Source of the DNA: Rhyacophila brunnea
Lineage: Eukaryota > Arthropoda > Insecta > Trichoptera > Rhyacophilidae
DNA: 64,000 nt
Direction: 5' to 3'
Assembly (NCBI GenBank): GCA_022495005.1
Contig: JAGYXB010000653.1
Location: 930,001-994,000 of the forward strand
Part shown: positions 12,188-24,207 of the stretch, one piece after another
Layout: every line of letters begins with the position of its first letter
How positions within the stretch are numbered: position 1 is the first letter of the stretch
Translations under genes and position numbers: made by a program
Notes under the pieces: model-generated
Told to the model about the DNA's origin: nothing
Database searches by the model: none
The model's input: only the letters and a program-made list of their open reading frames with translations

Positions 12188-13030
12188 CTACCTACCATTA
12201 ACTTATATCAGGAAAGTAAAAATACGCGGATTTTCAATAATAACTTTTTGTAATTTAAATGAAACTACTTTTTACCCACTTTAATAATATTATCCATATA
12301 AATAAGAATGTGTAATCTACATATTATTATTTACGATTAGGTACGATTATTGTATCCTGCTATTCTTCGCATGATGCGTCCATTGGTAAGTCGATGGTTA
12401 GTTCGTGCCTATCAAAACAATGTCAGATTCAATACTCTCCTTCAGACATCTCTATATTTTTCTCTATGTTCTTTTTTTACTGAGACTTTGAAATGGGGTG
12501 GTTAAAATAAAAGGAAATCTTACTTAATCCGATTTGACAGTTGATTGACACAATGGAGTTGCCTCATGAACGTGGAACCTGAGTGTATTATAAATCCAAT
12601 AAGACATTCTAGGCCTAAGTTTCGTTAAAAATAACTATACAATGTCATGACTCATGAGGAGCTTTGTTTTACTAAAATAACTACTAAAGGAATCTCCTAA
12701 GGATTAGTGACGCGCGTAGGTACCTACTTTAATTACATTATGAACTCTGACTGGTTTAACAATACCCCGAATGTAATTAATTCCCCATGACATTTTTTCG
12801 AATTTAATATTCTATAAATAAAATATACCAATACAATGCAATAATATGGCAAAAGATATTTTATAGTACACACTTCTATTACAATCGATCGTCAAACACG
12901 ATGAAAAAGATTTTAAAAAAATTACACAATTATTTCTGTAAAACAAAATATATTATAATATGTAAAGCAGCTTTATTTATTAATTGTATTGTTTATTATA
13001 CAAGAAAATAATATATTATCAAATAATTAA
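12188..13030. other. Gene-free interval
   Basis: AT-rich, contains one TAGGTACCTA palindrome (12717-12726). Nothing else supported. Confidence 0.5.
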
Positions 13031-13096
13031 TTTTATATAATATAATCCTAGTTCAGTTAAAAATATAAGTTGTTAGGGAGAGTGTGTTTTACAAGA
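13031..13096 (+). repeat. Short dispersed repeat, copy 1
   Basis: Blocks TTTTATATA, TAGTTCAGTTA, ATATAAGTTGTTA and GAGTGTG reappear in order at 15042-15104. Family unknown. Confidence 0.5.
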
Positions 13097-13334
13097 TTGT
13101 AAACACAAAGCAGAAGTAGTTATGTTTATATTTAATACGAGTATAATAAATATAATAATAATTATTTTAATTTGAATATACAGAACACTACATTTTTGTT
13201 TGAGAATGTAGTGATATTCTATTGAAAAAGATTCTAGCCAATATACCTATAAACGTCAAGAAAAGAGTATGATAATCCATATATACATACATCAATACTA
13301 GTTTTAAAATTATCACTGAATATAATATGTACAT

Positions 13335-13573
13335 TTTTTTCGACCATGTCCGATCCTAATAGGATCATATGGGCCTCCACAGAGTAGAGGTTTGTATTAA
13401 CAGATTTTATTTTTTACGAGAAATGGATGTCAGCCACTTGCTCAACTTATTGGGCCACTAACCTGACTCACACACAAATTGAAAAACAATATGTGTACTT
13501 GCCAGACCCAGGATTCGAACCTGGGACCCACGGCGTGATAGTCCAACACTTAAGCCGCGCGGCCACCGTGGGC
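13335..13573 (-). mobile_element. tRNA-derived SINE, full-length copy
   Basis: Read on the minus strand it starts GCCCACGGTGGCCGCGCGGC, with the A box in TGGCCGCGCGG and the perfect B box GGTTCGAATCC. It continues through the family body and ends in an oligo(A) tail (oligo(T) on the plus strand at about 13335-13340). The 6-mer GTACAT flanks both sides (13329-13334 and 13574-13579), a plausible target duplication. About 15% divergence from the copy at 40054 suggests a different insertion date. The head resembles a class II (serine/leucine-like) tRNA. Confidence 0.85.
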
Positions 13574-13579
13574 GTACAT

Positions 13580-16257
13580 AATAATATCAAACAAAATAAT
13601 ACGTATATTGGCATAAGTAAATATTTATAAATTTTTTAGGTATGTATAGGTATGCACTGTCTTTATGAGCAAAAAAATAAAATAGTATCCATATCATTTT
13701 TAATAATGCAAAAAGCTTCGGAGCTTTGGAAAATTTAGAAGTAAACAGCTGTTTTCATACCGTTCATAGTATTTATCAATTGATTGAATTGATCAATAAT
13801 TATTTAATTTTTTTTTAAGTTTTTTCTTGCCAAATTAATTTTTACTGCTATATAAGCATGTGCACGATCTACAATATCACCGGAAAGGCATTTTAGTTAA
13901 ATTAAGCAAATTATTCATTTTTACTTACTCATATGTACTTGTCGATAATGGTTGGCCTCCACTGCCACACTAACCTTGTTTAGAATAGAGACTTCAGCAG
14001 TGAAAACAGAAGTAAGTAAGTACATCAATTTATATGACTTTCGAAAAAGCGTCAGCACATTCTCTCGAAGATAGTACTCACCATCAAAAGCGAATAAGTA
14101 CATACCTTATGCTTGATACTCAACAATCTCAACATTATTGTTTGATACATTCATTTAGGTACTCATTGGTAACAGGTTAGGCAGGTTTATAGGTACGGAC
14201 AAGGTAATGAGATGTATTTTATGCACACTCCAAAAATTATATGAGAAAATTTGAGCATTCATGTACCATCATAACGAAAATATTATTTCGAGTCCCAACG
14301 TCTGTTAAAATCAACATATTACATAATATTGTGATCGCCTAAAAGAAATTATCCTGCACTTTAAATTTATAGTAATTAATCTTACGTTAATTGAAGGTAA
14401 ATAATAAATAATACTTATAGATCACGAAGAAAACAGAGGAACAGACCTAATATATTTACTTTTATCCAGTAATAAACAGAATATATTTAGACTCGTAATA
14501 AATTAATATCGTAAGTAATATAATATATTCAATTAGGTAGATACCTAATTATAATTAAGATAGTGTAACATTATATTACAGAAATAATGACCTACCAACT
14601 CTCAATCATAACAGAGTATTTTTATTCATTTTATTTAAATCAAGTAAGAAGTCAATAACAAAACAAATACGGAAGTGTCAGTAGGTATTATCACATTAGC
14701 GTAAATTTCTAATAAAGAATGATGAATCAATGATATTATGATTCGAGCTTTTAAAATACAAATAACAAAATATTAAATATACCAATTAGCTTTTAAGCTT
14801 CTTGCAGGAATCACCGATTGTTTTGTATGTAGCATATCATTGACATTCGTATTATTTTAAGAAAATATTTACGAAAAATGGCTGTTGGAAATTCGCTTGA
14901 CCCATCGGCTATGTGTATTAAATCATAACACATTAAGTCAGGAGGTAATTTTCAAAAGCAGTCAAGCTCAAAAAAAATGTTTTACTGGCAATGCTACATC
15001 ACTCTCTATTTTATAGTGCTTGATATAAATGTGAAAATGTTAATTTTATATAGAATCATAGTTCAGTTACATAGTAATATAAGTTGTTAAGGATAGTGTG
15101 ATTTTAGTGAAGTTTATTTTCAAACAGCATCAAATCCATTTTAACTAATCGCGTTATCGAAAAGGAAGACACTATTTTGTTAAATGCCATACATTATGAA
15201 TGTGATCAATGAGACAACCTTATCGAAAAGAGGAGTGAAAATATCGTATTTTCTCGCTTGGTCGCGATTTATTGGATAAAAAGCAATCATTTTAGTATAT
15301 GTAGGTACCACTATGAGTTAATTATATAATATTGATTGTATATTATTTATCCTAGTGGGCATATTAATTAATATTTAATATTTCAGTAGCATAAACATAC
15401 CACAATAAAACAGAATAAAATATCAGTATATCTATTCCTAAACAAACATAAATTTAATAATATATACCTACGTAAAGAATTATGTGGGTTGTAAATGTTG
15501 ACCTTTTTAAAATAAGAATCTTGTAGAACAGGATGTTTTAGTTTTTTTTCTGCTTCTTCTGACCCTTAAAGCATTATTCATTGCAAGAAAAAAGACTCAA
15601 GAAGATGACAGCCAATTCTCCAGCATAACACGAACTGTCAAAACCCACAAGTCTATCTCAACCGAGACAATCAACTTATATTTTAATCCAGTCAATACTT
15701 TCCATTAAAAGTAAGACGCTGTCAAGAGATTAATGAAAATATAATGATTTTCTTTAAAGTTGGGACACAAATATTTAAAACCATGACAATTACTACTCAT
15801 ACAATAATATACATAAATCATTCCTTTAAAAATCGAAACAAAAGGGTTTGGATAAATAGTTAATGTTTTTACAAATTATGTTAGCGCGTATTTTATTAAT
15901 TACTTATTCTAATGATGTGAACCATTCATGAAATCCATTGTATAAAATGAAATTTATATAAAACATACTTAATTTTTGACCATATGTCAATTCAAAAAGT
16001 GATCTAGGTATATACCTATATGTATAATTTTTAATACAAAATATCCTCAAAAATACACATATAAGAAAAAATCTAAAAACAACTTACTTAGACCAAGTGA
16101 GATACAAAACACACGTATTTTTCTAGGAAAGCAATGGCTCTCACCAAGCTTCTGATTCAAATACTAACCTTGCAGATATTACGTAATAACTACACTCATT
16201 ATAACAGGATTTCTATATTGTTGTCACCCTAATAATTAAATTGTAATTTATAATGTA
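13580..16257. other. Gene-free interval
   Basis: AT-rich. Small open frames (for example 13921-14103, minus) have no recognisable domain and no splice context. It contains the second short dispersed repeat copy (15042-15104). Confidence 0.5.
15042..15104 (+). repeat. Short dispersed repeat, copy 2
   Basis: ATTTTATATAGAATCATAG, TTCAGTTACATAGTAATATA and AGTTGTTAAGGATAGTGTG align with 13031-13096. Confidence 0.5.
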
Positions 16258-16300
16258 CTAGCTGACCTGGCAAACGTTGTTCTGCCATATAAATTATTTT
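16258..16300 (-). terminator. Helitron 3' hairpin and CTAG end
   Basis: The hairpin GGCA-G-AAC-AAC-GTT-TGCC has a single bulged G and lies 7 nt from the CTAG terminus. In the Helitron rolling-circle model it signals the end of strand transfer. This is a replication, not a transcription, terminator. Confidence 0.75.
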
Positions 16301-16432
16301 TAGTGAATATTTTGGTTGTTAAATAAAAAATAACGAATGTATCGTAAGTGTGTGGGGATGGGATATATGACAGAAAGAGGAATAGAGCGCTGTAGACGAT
16401 GACCGCCGATAAAACAAAAAAACATCAACCAT

Positions 16433-17617
16433 TCATTTTCTCAATTCAAAATGAGTAATGATGTTCATAATGAATGAATTACCTGTGACAGGATCTCGTT
16501 GTTTAATGTTTATGAAATATCCGTCTTGTCCCTTCCAGAAAATTAGCGGATATTGGAGAGCGTCGTATGAACGGTGTGTGTCAGCGATGAACTCCAGATT
16601 ATTGTTTCTTCTTCGAATCACGATTTCTCGCGTCGATGTGCGGTCGCCAACCATGATTCCAGCAATGTCGTCAACAACAGGCGCATTGAATCGAAGCACG
16701 TGCTCTCCAGCTGGTGTTTTATCAGGATTGATGACAATAGCGTGATTGTCACTTTGCAATTCGTGTATGTGTGCTTTGAAGAATTTCAATAATTCATTGT
16801 GCTCATTCAACAGGGCGTCTAGTTCGCCGACGATGCGCCTGGCATTAGGCGAATTGAGGCTATTGTAGCCGCAACGTGCATCTACATGATTGATGTCCTC
16901 ACCGTCCATGAAGTAGATTTTTAAAAAAATATGTGGTTCGTTTGGCATTCGCAGCAATGAGCCTACTTTGTGGTATACTTGGCCTTTGATTTTGAACGTA
17001 GAATGGAATTGTTGACCATTTGCCGCAGTATTGTGAACTATTTCTGTTGCTCCGGACGAAGTCATTTGGAAGCATGAATTGAATGTGCGAATGGACTTCA
17101 GGAACAGGTTTGAATCTGGAACCGTGCCGATGAGCAAGCCGTTCAATGGTTCTGATGGTATCTCAATTTCTGGTAGTTGCATTTTTCCTGATGCGCAACA
17201 CATCCCGGCTGACTCATGTTTGAATTTGAGCGCATGACAATGAGGACATTCTTTGTCCATAGCACCAATCAGTACTTTCGGATGAGCGGAATATTCAATA
17301 TCTGGCTCGTACTCGAATGCGAGACGAAGGAACGAAGCGGATGTAAATGTTCGATGTACTTGTTGGCGTTGTCGGTCATTTGCTCTGCGTGTGTTAACTA
17401 CGAACCGGCGCGCTTGGCTCCGTTCCAATTGTCGTTGTTGATTTCGTTCAGCTCGTGCCTCTTGTGATTGGGATGCACGCAATTGCGACATGCTTACACG
17501 CACGTTTTTGTTATCTTGTTGGATTTGTTCTTCTGTTCTTTCTGCTCTACTATTTTGCATGCTTGTTGCTTTATTCGTTCGACGGCCCAAATGGCCCCCC
17601 TTGCGTCTTGATGGCAT
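16433..17617 (-). CDS. Truncated Helitron Rep/helicase N-terminal protein
   Basis: An open frame of 394 codons starts at the MPSRRKGGHLGRR methionine; seven extra upstream codons are open but the MPSRRK start matches how such proteins usually begin. Residues 1-95 are Arg/Gln/Glu-rich and probably basic, DNA-binding or coiled. A Cys/His cluster (MDKECPHCHALKFKHESAGM) around residue 120-140 looks like a zinc-binding motif. Then come the family hallmarks: FKIKGQVYHKVGSLL, PNEPHIFLKIYFMDGED and THRSYDALQYPLIFWKGQDG. In full Helitron proteins the HUH Rep nuclease and a PIF1-like helicase follow. Here the frame leaves the family at about residue 380 and stops after FELRK. The frame itself has no internal stop, so the loss is a clean internal deletion and the copy may be fairly young. 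A functional replication protein is not expected. Confidence 0.9.
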   Translation of the reverse strand: MPSRRKGGHLGRRTNKATSMQNSRAERTEEQIQQDNKNVRVSMSQLRASQSQEARAERNQQRQLERSQARRFVVNTRRANDRQRQQVHRTFTSASFLRLAFEYEPDIEYSAHPKVLIGAMDKECPHCHALKFKHESAGMCCASGKMQLPEIEIPSEPLNGLLIGTVPDSNLFLKSIRTFNSCFQMTSSGATEIVHNTAANGQQFHSTFKIKGQVYHKVGSLLRMPNEPHIFLKIYFMDGEDINHVDARCGYNSLNSPNARRIVGELDALLNEHNELLKFFKAHIHELQSDNHAIVINPDKTPAGEHVLRFNAPVVDDIAGIMVGDRTSTREIVIRRRNNNLEFIADTHRSYDALQYPLIFWKGQDGYFINIKQRDPVTGNSFIMNIITHFELRK

Positions 17618-18127
17618 TGTGCACTGTAATACACGCACATAAAAATAGATAAATTAAAATAAATCGTACAAAATTTTGCACGCACTGCGTTGTGATATGC
17701 CGAATGAAATGTCAAAATGACGCAACGCTTCTCTTGAATTCTTCTCGGACGCAGCGCCATCTTTCATTCAACAACATAAATAATTTCGTTCTGTTTGAAA
17801 CACGAACGACGGTTAAATTTGTTCATACAAAAATAATAAAATCGCGATTAAAAAATGGGAGGGTGGGGGTAGGAGGGTGAAAATTTGGGGTTATAGGTAT
17901 TTTTTGATGTAAAATAATAAAAAAAATACAAAAAAAATTTTCAAAAAAATAAAAGAAAAAAAATTCTGGATAGAGATACCCTAATCACCTAGCGGTATGA
18001 AATATACTTGTTGACCTATTCTCATACCTAACAAATATACATAAAAAAATTCATAAAAATCGGTCGAGCCATTTCGGAGGAGTTCGACCACAAACATCGT
18101 GACACGAGATTTTTATATATATAGAGA

Positions 18128-19298
18128 TATATCGTTTATCAACCAGTCCTCCTAGTTACTAAATCTTCAAAATACTTACAATTAATGTGATTTTATAATA
18201 TTTAACATTTTTTTTACATACATACATTATTTCGCCACAAACACATCGCATAATAAAATGTGAAAATTTATGAAATATTAAATATGCTAATAGGAAAAGT
18301 CGGTACATACGTTACCTAAATATCCGTATTACGATTAAAACGTTACATATAATATATCGTTACATTTCCACATACATCCACCACCTTACCTATATAATGC
18401 AGTGTTCAACACAACCATAAAATCTATACATACCACTTCCGGAAAATTATCTTCACATATTATAAATTTGAGATTTACATCAATTATTTACCATATCTCA
18501 ACTGAAATTTAGTGTAATCGGCGATTATGGTACAAAAATAAATTATACTTTCTCGATTACATAAAGCGTAGTACTTAACATCAGCGTATTTTTTCACTGT
18601 GTTGCATAAAAACGTATTATCAGCGGATTTACTCTACTTAGCATTTACTTACTTGCGTGAATTATTTTCAATAGCAGTGCTTTTAAACGACGGGAGTCAT
18701 TTATTTTTTAATACACACTTATCTAAAGATTATTTTAAACGAATGACAAAAAATCACGTGTTTATCGGATAAAAGATGGTAAAAAAGTATTATATATTAT
18801 AAAGTATGTCAATCCGAAAGAGAGAAATCTGTAATTAATTATTGTACATATCCCCATGAGCCTAGTTTGTACTACTTGGCATAATATTTAGAAATAGAAA
18901 GTATTATATGGAAAGAAAAACAATTATTTTCTAATTAACCATTACATACAATATGTATTTCTAATATATTAGTTAGCTGTTTAGATGAGAGTACCTAAAG
19001 ACATTCGATTATCGAGTAACCAGATGAACGGATAGTTCGGCCGATTTCCGGCTAATCAATAATTGAAAGTCGAAAACAAATACATATTTTATTAATAGTA
19101 GATATTAAGAATAAATAAGAGCTCACTTCAGATAGTTGGAGAATGTCACGGGTTTTTTTATTAGCGTGCCCGAATGCCAAGAGGGATGGAATTTAGTCGT
19201 GGAGAAGGCAGTCGGATAGTAAAATCTTGTGGGAGAATCTATGTTATTCCATATATTAAATTTAAAAAAATCAGTGTGTGTATATATGTACACGCGTT
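18128..19298. other. Gene-free interval
   Basis: AT-rich. Nothing supported; a slightly GC-richer patch at 19120-19240 is unassigned. Confidence 0.5.
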
Positions 19299-19800
19299 AG
19301 AAGTTATACTTCTTTGGCGTAACAAAACAAAACTTGTAATAAACTAGATTCTTTGACTAGCTCTTAATTATCTTGATAAATTACACACGTAAGAAAACGG
19401 GCCGCTTTTTGAAGCGCTGTTGGTTTATTTCTATAAATTTTAACTTATATTACTAAATTATATAATTATTTATCGTTGTTTTTATTTTTAAAGTAACAAC
19501 TGCCACTATGACGTTTAATCGTTTGTTTACGTAAGGAATTGCAAATAGCCGACAATAATAAATTCGCTGCCTAGGCAACGGAACAATTCTAAACTATAAT
19601 AATATACTGTATAATCGTCACGATTGCAGTATCATACTGTGGCGTAAAGGTAGTGCGTTCGGCTGATAACCGAACAATCAGTGGTTCGAATCAAATCGAG
19701 TGCGTTTGTTTTCGTGTGAAAAAATAAATTATGTATTACATGTCACACGCGAAAAATACACTCTGATCTGATTTCCGAAACGCGCCAAAAGAAGTATAAC
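19299..19800. mobile_element. TIR element carrying a tRNA-like sequence
   Basis: The left end GAAGTTATACTTCTTTGGCG and right end CGCCAAAAGAAGTATAACTTC are inverted repeats of about 21 bp. The enclosed 500 bp is non-coding but contains a tRNA-Ile-like segment (19632-19705). The terminal word is itself almost palindromic, so the exact ends and target duplication are uncertain. It may be a MITE that captured a tRNA-like sequence, or a SINE inserted between chance repeats. Confidence 0.55.
19632..19705 (+). pseudogene. tRNA-Ile(GAT)-like pseudogene or SINE head
   Basis: The D arm pairs (GCGT / GTGC around AAAGGTA). The anticodon arm is perfect: TTCGG-CTGATAA-CCGAA with anticodon GAT. The B box GGTTCGAATC is present. 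The T stem is broken (AGTGG against CAAAT) and no acceptor stem can be formed. This excludes a working tRNA but leaves an internal Pol III promoter. Confidence 0.6.
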
Positions 19801-19837
19801 TTCAAAAATATATTTGATATTTTCTGCCAAAATTCAT

Positions 19838-19880
19838 TTAACCCATCGCGCCCTATCGGCGCCAAATTGGCGCCGGTGTT
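19838..19880. mobile_element. Possible piggyBac-type terminus remnant
   Basis: TTAA (19838-19841) is followed by CCCATCGCGCCC and a GC-rich palindrome CGGCGCCAAATTGGCGCCG (19857-19875). TTAA plus a CCC start and a subterminal palindrome is reminiscent of piggyBac-like ends, but a matching opposite end was not found. The palindrome itself is certain; the assignment is inference. Confidence 0.3.
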
Positions 19881-20879
19881 ACAGGATGCAGGACATGATT
19901 AAAATAAAAAAATTTAATCATATTTTGATTTTTTTTAAAGTTGAAATTACTTAATAATATATGTAGCTATCATTTTATGATGTTAGTTATATTCGGTCCG
20001 ATATATTTTTTAAGAAATATTTGATTTATAAAATCTATTTTTATTTAAATTTGTCAAAATAATGATCAGTTCGGTAGGTATGAGGTGTTTGAGACAGTAA
20101 TAAACATAAAATGGCCCTCCATATTCTAAATATCTTAGAGAGTATTATATTTAGCTCCAGTTTTAGTTTATCTTCCTTTTATTATTTACTTCTATCATAG
20201 ACTTTTTATCTATGTCATTTTGTATAAAAAAAGGCTAAAAAAAACCAAAAAACTATATTTGACATGTTTTTTTCATTCCACTTATACGCAAAGTTTACTT
20301 AAAATGTAAATACATAATAGAAAAATTCAAAACCTATAAATATTTCAAAGATTTATTTGAATCGAATGAATAATACAAGAGTTATATCAATTTTAGTAAT
20401 CAGTGTGCCTTTTTAAATGATCCTGAAATTAAATCTGTCTGCAATGGGGGATCATACATCTGGATCAGCTATCTAGTTAATAAAAGGGCCGAGCAATCTG
20501 ACATGGCTATATTATGAAAGGCTTCAGTTAAATAGTATTTTTACTTAGCAATTTTGCTGAGTTCATAGTTTAATTCATTTATGATTTACGATGTGATAAT
20601 ACTGATGGTGATGATAAATTGACTGAGTTAACACGGTGTAATTTAATGTATCATCTAATCACGTGATTTTTTTTATCACAACTGGCTACCGTAGTTTGGC
20701 CAGTAAATCATACCGATGATTAAATAAATGCTTTAATTCATTTTAAAATAAAGATGCTTCAACGATTACAATTCAAAAACATGTATTTTATATATCGTCA
20801 CCTCAATACTACAACAAGATAACTCTGATTTAGTCATTGTTGGGAAAATGAAATTTAAACTTTACTTGGTAACATAAAT
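19881..20879. other. Gene-free interval
   Basis: AT-rich, nothing supported. Confidence 0.5.
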
Positions 20880-20882
20880 CTA

Positions 20883-21538
20883 GAGCGGAATGCAGAAACA
20901 TTTGTCATAACTAAAATTTCCTAGGAAAAAAACTCTATGCAGAAACATTGTCCTTAGCTAAGATCATTTCTATTGAAAATAATACTATATTTAAAAATTC
21001 TCTTTCCTATAGTTTAGGTAAATTATTTTATAATTGTTAAACGATGACAAAAATATGACAACTGCATTTTATAAATGCAATAACTATAAATACATATAAA
21101 TATTTAATTATAATACTCTTATGTTTCCGTTATAAGTCATTATACGTGATTCCACAGGCACCACAAGATATTTTTTTAACATGGTAACACTAGCGTCAAG
21201 TGTCATTTTATCATCTGGCATCTTGTATCTCTGCGAGCTGGCGTATATAAGTAAAATAAAATTCTGCAAATACATGCCAAACGAATTAACACTATCAATA
21301 TCCATATTGAGATAAATTGTTAAATTAATATGAGTGTATGGACTGTTTTATAGCACGCGAATTTATTTTGACAGCAGCTGTCAGTGGTAAAATGGTTATA
21401 CGGAAAGAGGCGTGTTTATAACAAAAGTTGTCTATGGTTAAGGATTCCTTAACTCTATACTCAGTATAGTCTATAGTTAAGTCATCCTTTTCGGCGACTT
21501 ATCCTTAGGATCGAAATCTTAGATTGTGCATGCCGCTC
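20883..21538. mobile_element. Harbinger-like MITE, copy 1 (656 bp)
   Basis: Terminal repeats GAGCGGAATGCAGAAAC and (complement of the right end) GAGCGGCATGCACAATC. Flanking trinucleotides are CTA (20880-20882) and TTA (21539-21541), compatible with a decayed 3-bp TWA target duplication typical of PIF/Harbinger. The copy at 24208-24803 has perfect TTA flanks. This copy keeps a segment (about 21190-21290) absent from the other. A 65-codon minus-strand frame lies over it but has no recognisable transposase or Myb motif. Internal inverted pieces such as TAACTATAGACTATACTGAG form a subterminal palindrome near 21440-21490. Confidence 0.8.
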
Positions 21539-21892
21539 TTAGGCTATAATTATTATTTAAAATAAAAATGGAAAATTATTATGCGTGTCTAATTGGGAAT
21601 AATTAAACTATGTTCAATTTTATGAAAAAATATTGTAGATATATTCAATTATGGTTTTAAAGTTATCTAATATTTTCAAACACAAAATAAATACAGTTCC
21701 CATTGACTTCTGACTTACCTAGTTCTATCATTTTGTAGAAAAGAAAATGTAGAATCATATTCAATAGCTATCTCAAAAATAGTGCAAACCAAGTTATCTA
21801 GTTGTAGTACCTATTGAGGTGACAATATTTATATACCTATGCAATAAAATAAATGTGTGAAGTTTCGCCCACATCTCTTAATTTGTTTATCC

Positions 21893-22197
21893 CGAAAAGA
21901 ATTTATTCCAATAGGCTATACGCCAATACACTACATTTTGATGCAGGGTTTTTAATGTGAGTGTCTTACGAAAATGAAACACACATCATAGACGTGCAAT
22001 AATGTGTGTTGCAACCTTCAAATATACCAATATTGAATGAGCGTCAGTACATAAAACGAGAGCTGTTGTCAGAATGAAGGACGAGCGTATTTTGACAGGT
22101 GTTTAAGTTTATCCCATATTCTACCACACTCGAGATCGGTTGCCTGTTATTCCACACCCGTTAAGTATGTCAGTTCCCATTATTTCTGAGTTTCCTG
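21893..22197 (-). mobile_element. hAT-like element, second copy (305 bp)
   Basis: Reads on the minus strand as CAGGAAACTCAGAAATAATG and aligns end to end with the insert at 5967-6268. It is flanked by identical 8-mers GTTTATCC (21885-21892 and 22198-22205). Two copies with independent perfect 8-bp duplications establish a mobile family about 300 bp long. Confidence 0.85.
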
Positions 22198-22205
22198 GTT
22201 TATCC

Positions 22206-24204
22206 AAATAAACACAAATTATACTCTCGGTTAGTCAACGAGTCAAAATGTAATACAAGATATTTTGGCCCAAATATGCAATTTCCGTAAAAAGCTTTTC
22301 ATCTGCCCTATGCAATGTTTTTTGGTCCCATTTTTATGAAAAGTTACAATAAAATGAACACTAGTTATCTTCTTCAGTTATTGTTCGACACTCATATTAA
22401 ATCTTTTTTATTATGCTGTATTTTTAACTTCTCTCATACTAGGCACTAATAAACGGAGATAATGATAACTATGTATTATGTTTAGTATCAATTTCGAGGC
22501 TTCTAACTAAAAAATTTGTAAGTAGGTATAATATTTAAATATTTATATTATGTCATGAATTTATTATACTTACATAATATTAGATTATGTCAGATCTGTA
22601 ACCAATTTTTCTAAATCAGCAACACTTAAAATTTCTACAATTTCATAATACCTATGTGTAATCTCATATTAGTGTAGCAAAGTGTAATAAGTAATTTTAT
22701 CATATCTGTATTTTTTATCAGTTCCATTTTATGACCCGCTTGTCATGAATTATATACAAATATTTCACCTGCCTAGTTGCGGCAATGCAAATATGTTTGA
22801 ATGATTAATAGAAAATGAGTTAAAAAGAAAAATAATTCAACCACTATGTAGTGTTGATAATCATTAAATTTATTGTAAATATATTATAATAGTCTGGTTG
22901 TAAGAGCCCCTGGAATATAAGTAGGACGTCAAAACCAGGAAAACAATAAATTGTGATGACCGGTGATTCAAAACATAAAAAATAGTCCCACGCGTACAAA
23001 GCACTGAATACACAAACACTATAAAGATTCGTGACTTTGAATAAATCGGAAATTACTCATCCATATTATGGGCTGTACTGAACAGTCTCCCAAAATATAC
23101 ATCTTTGTTAATTATCTGCTCTGGTTTCCGTGGGTGTTTTGTATAATCTTTACTATACAGCATCCGTGAACTTGTGTTCATAAAAACATATAACAACATA
23201 ATAAATAATCGCCATTGTACCCGATGAAAATCTATGCCGCATTATACATATTTGGATATTTTTATAATGGCACGGTCAGTTCAGTAATTATTATTATTAT
23301 TCACATGTGACTCCAATTATATACCCAGCGTAGGATTTTTTGTAGATTCATAATGATATTTTAATAAAGAGTTTTGAACTACATAAATACACTGAGAATA
23401 TAATCAGCTAGATAGGTACTATAAAAAGAACATATTATATACTGTAAATAAACATCGCTATTTTTGTAATACCAATTATCACTTACACGGGTTAATGCAC
23501 CCTAGCAACAAAAAAACACATTATTAAATATGAAGATAAAATTATAAGTTTTCCCTCCACAGCCCGCCACTTCTCCACACATGTTATGCATGTATACGCC
23601 CTTTAAAGGTGTGCTGAGAGTGTTTCGGGAGCAGCTTCCCAAGACCTTGGTTGGCATACACTAGTAGAGTGTGCGTGATCACTATTTATTACTAAATATA
23701 GTGAATCACTTCTCAATGAGTAAAAACCTTCTCGTTTGCCGTAAAATGCGGCACATTTAAATAAAAACTGAGAAATTTTCCCTCGTAGTTAACAAGTTCC
23801 AATTTTTAAACGATGGTTATTTTGGTTATAATAAACACTACTATCCAAGACCATCGCGGAATTATAAATAAAACAGCTATCGACTAAAAAACTATTTTAT
23901 TAGATAGTACATTGTAGTAGAGTACATCGACGATAATTGTAAAATATAACGAATATTTTTTTCTTAATTTATACAGTATTTTATGATAATTTTAATCATC
24001 AAAAAATTTATATTCTCTTTATTTCCCGCCCTTCGGAAATAGTATTAAATCTCAATTCTGCGAAATATTTTATTACACATCATTAAAACGAGTGTTCTAA
24101 GTGTTAATTTTTGGAGAAACAAAAGTAACGAAGAGGCAGCTTAGAATAACTACTTCAATGTTGGGCATGTTTTGTTTAAAACAAATGCTTAGAACCTTGT
24201 AGTA
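22206..24204. other. Gene-free interval
   Basis: AT-rich, with a short GC-richer patch at about 23560-23680 that is not assignable. No exon with supporting splice sites was recognised. Confidence 0.5.
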
Positions 24205-24207
24205 TTA

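Larger units (their letters stand above)
16258..18127 (-). mobile_element. Helitron with both termini, internally deleted
   Basis: On the minus strand the element starts TCTCTATATATATAAAAATC right after an A (18128). It ends GTTTGCCAGGTCAGCTAG right before a T (16257). This is the Helitron rule: 5' TC, 3' CTRR (here CTAG), insertion between A and T with no duplication. A hairpin (GGCA-G-AAC / GTT-TGCC) lies seven bases before the CTAG end, as expected for the rolling-circle terminator. The 1870 bp encode only the first part of a Rep protein. Autonomous elements of this group are several kilobases, so the helicase half and Rep catalytic region have been lost. It probably relied on an enzyme supplied in trans. 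Confidence 0.93.

Noticed and set aside
17494..17760. Second minus-strand Helitron protein (88 residues)
   Set aside because: It overlaps the 5' leader and start of the Rep frame in another phase and shows no domain.
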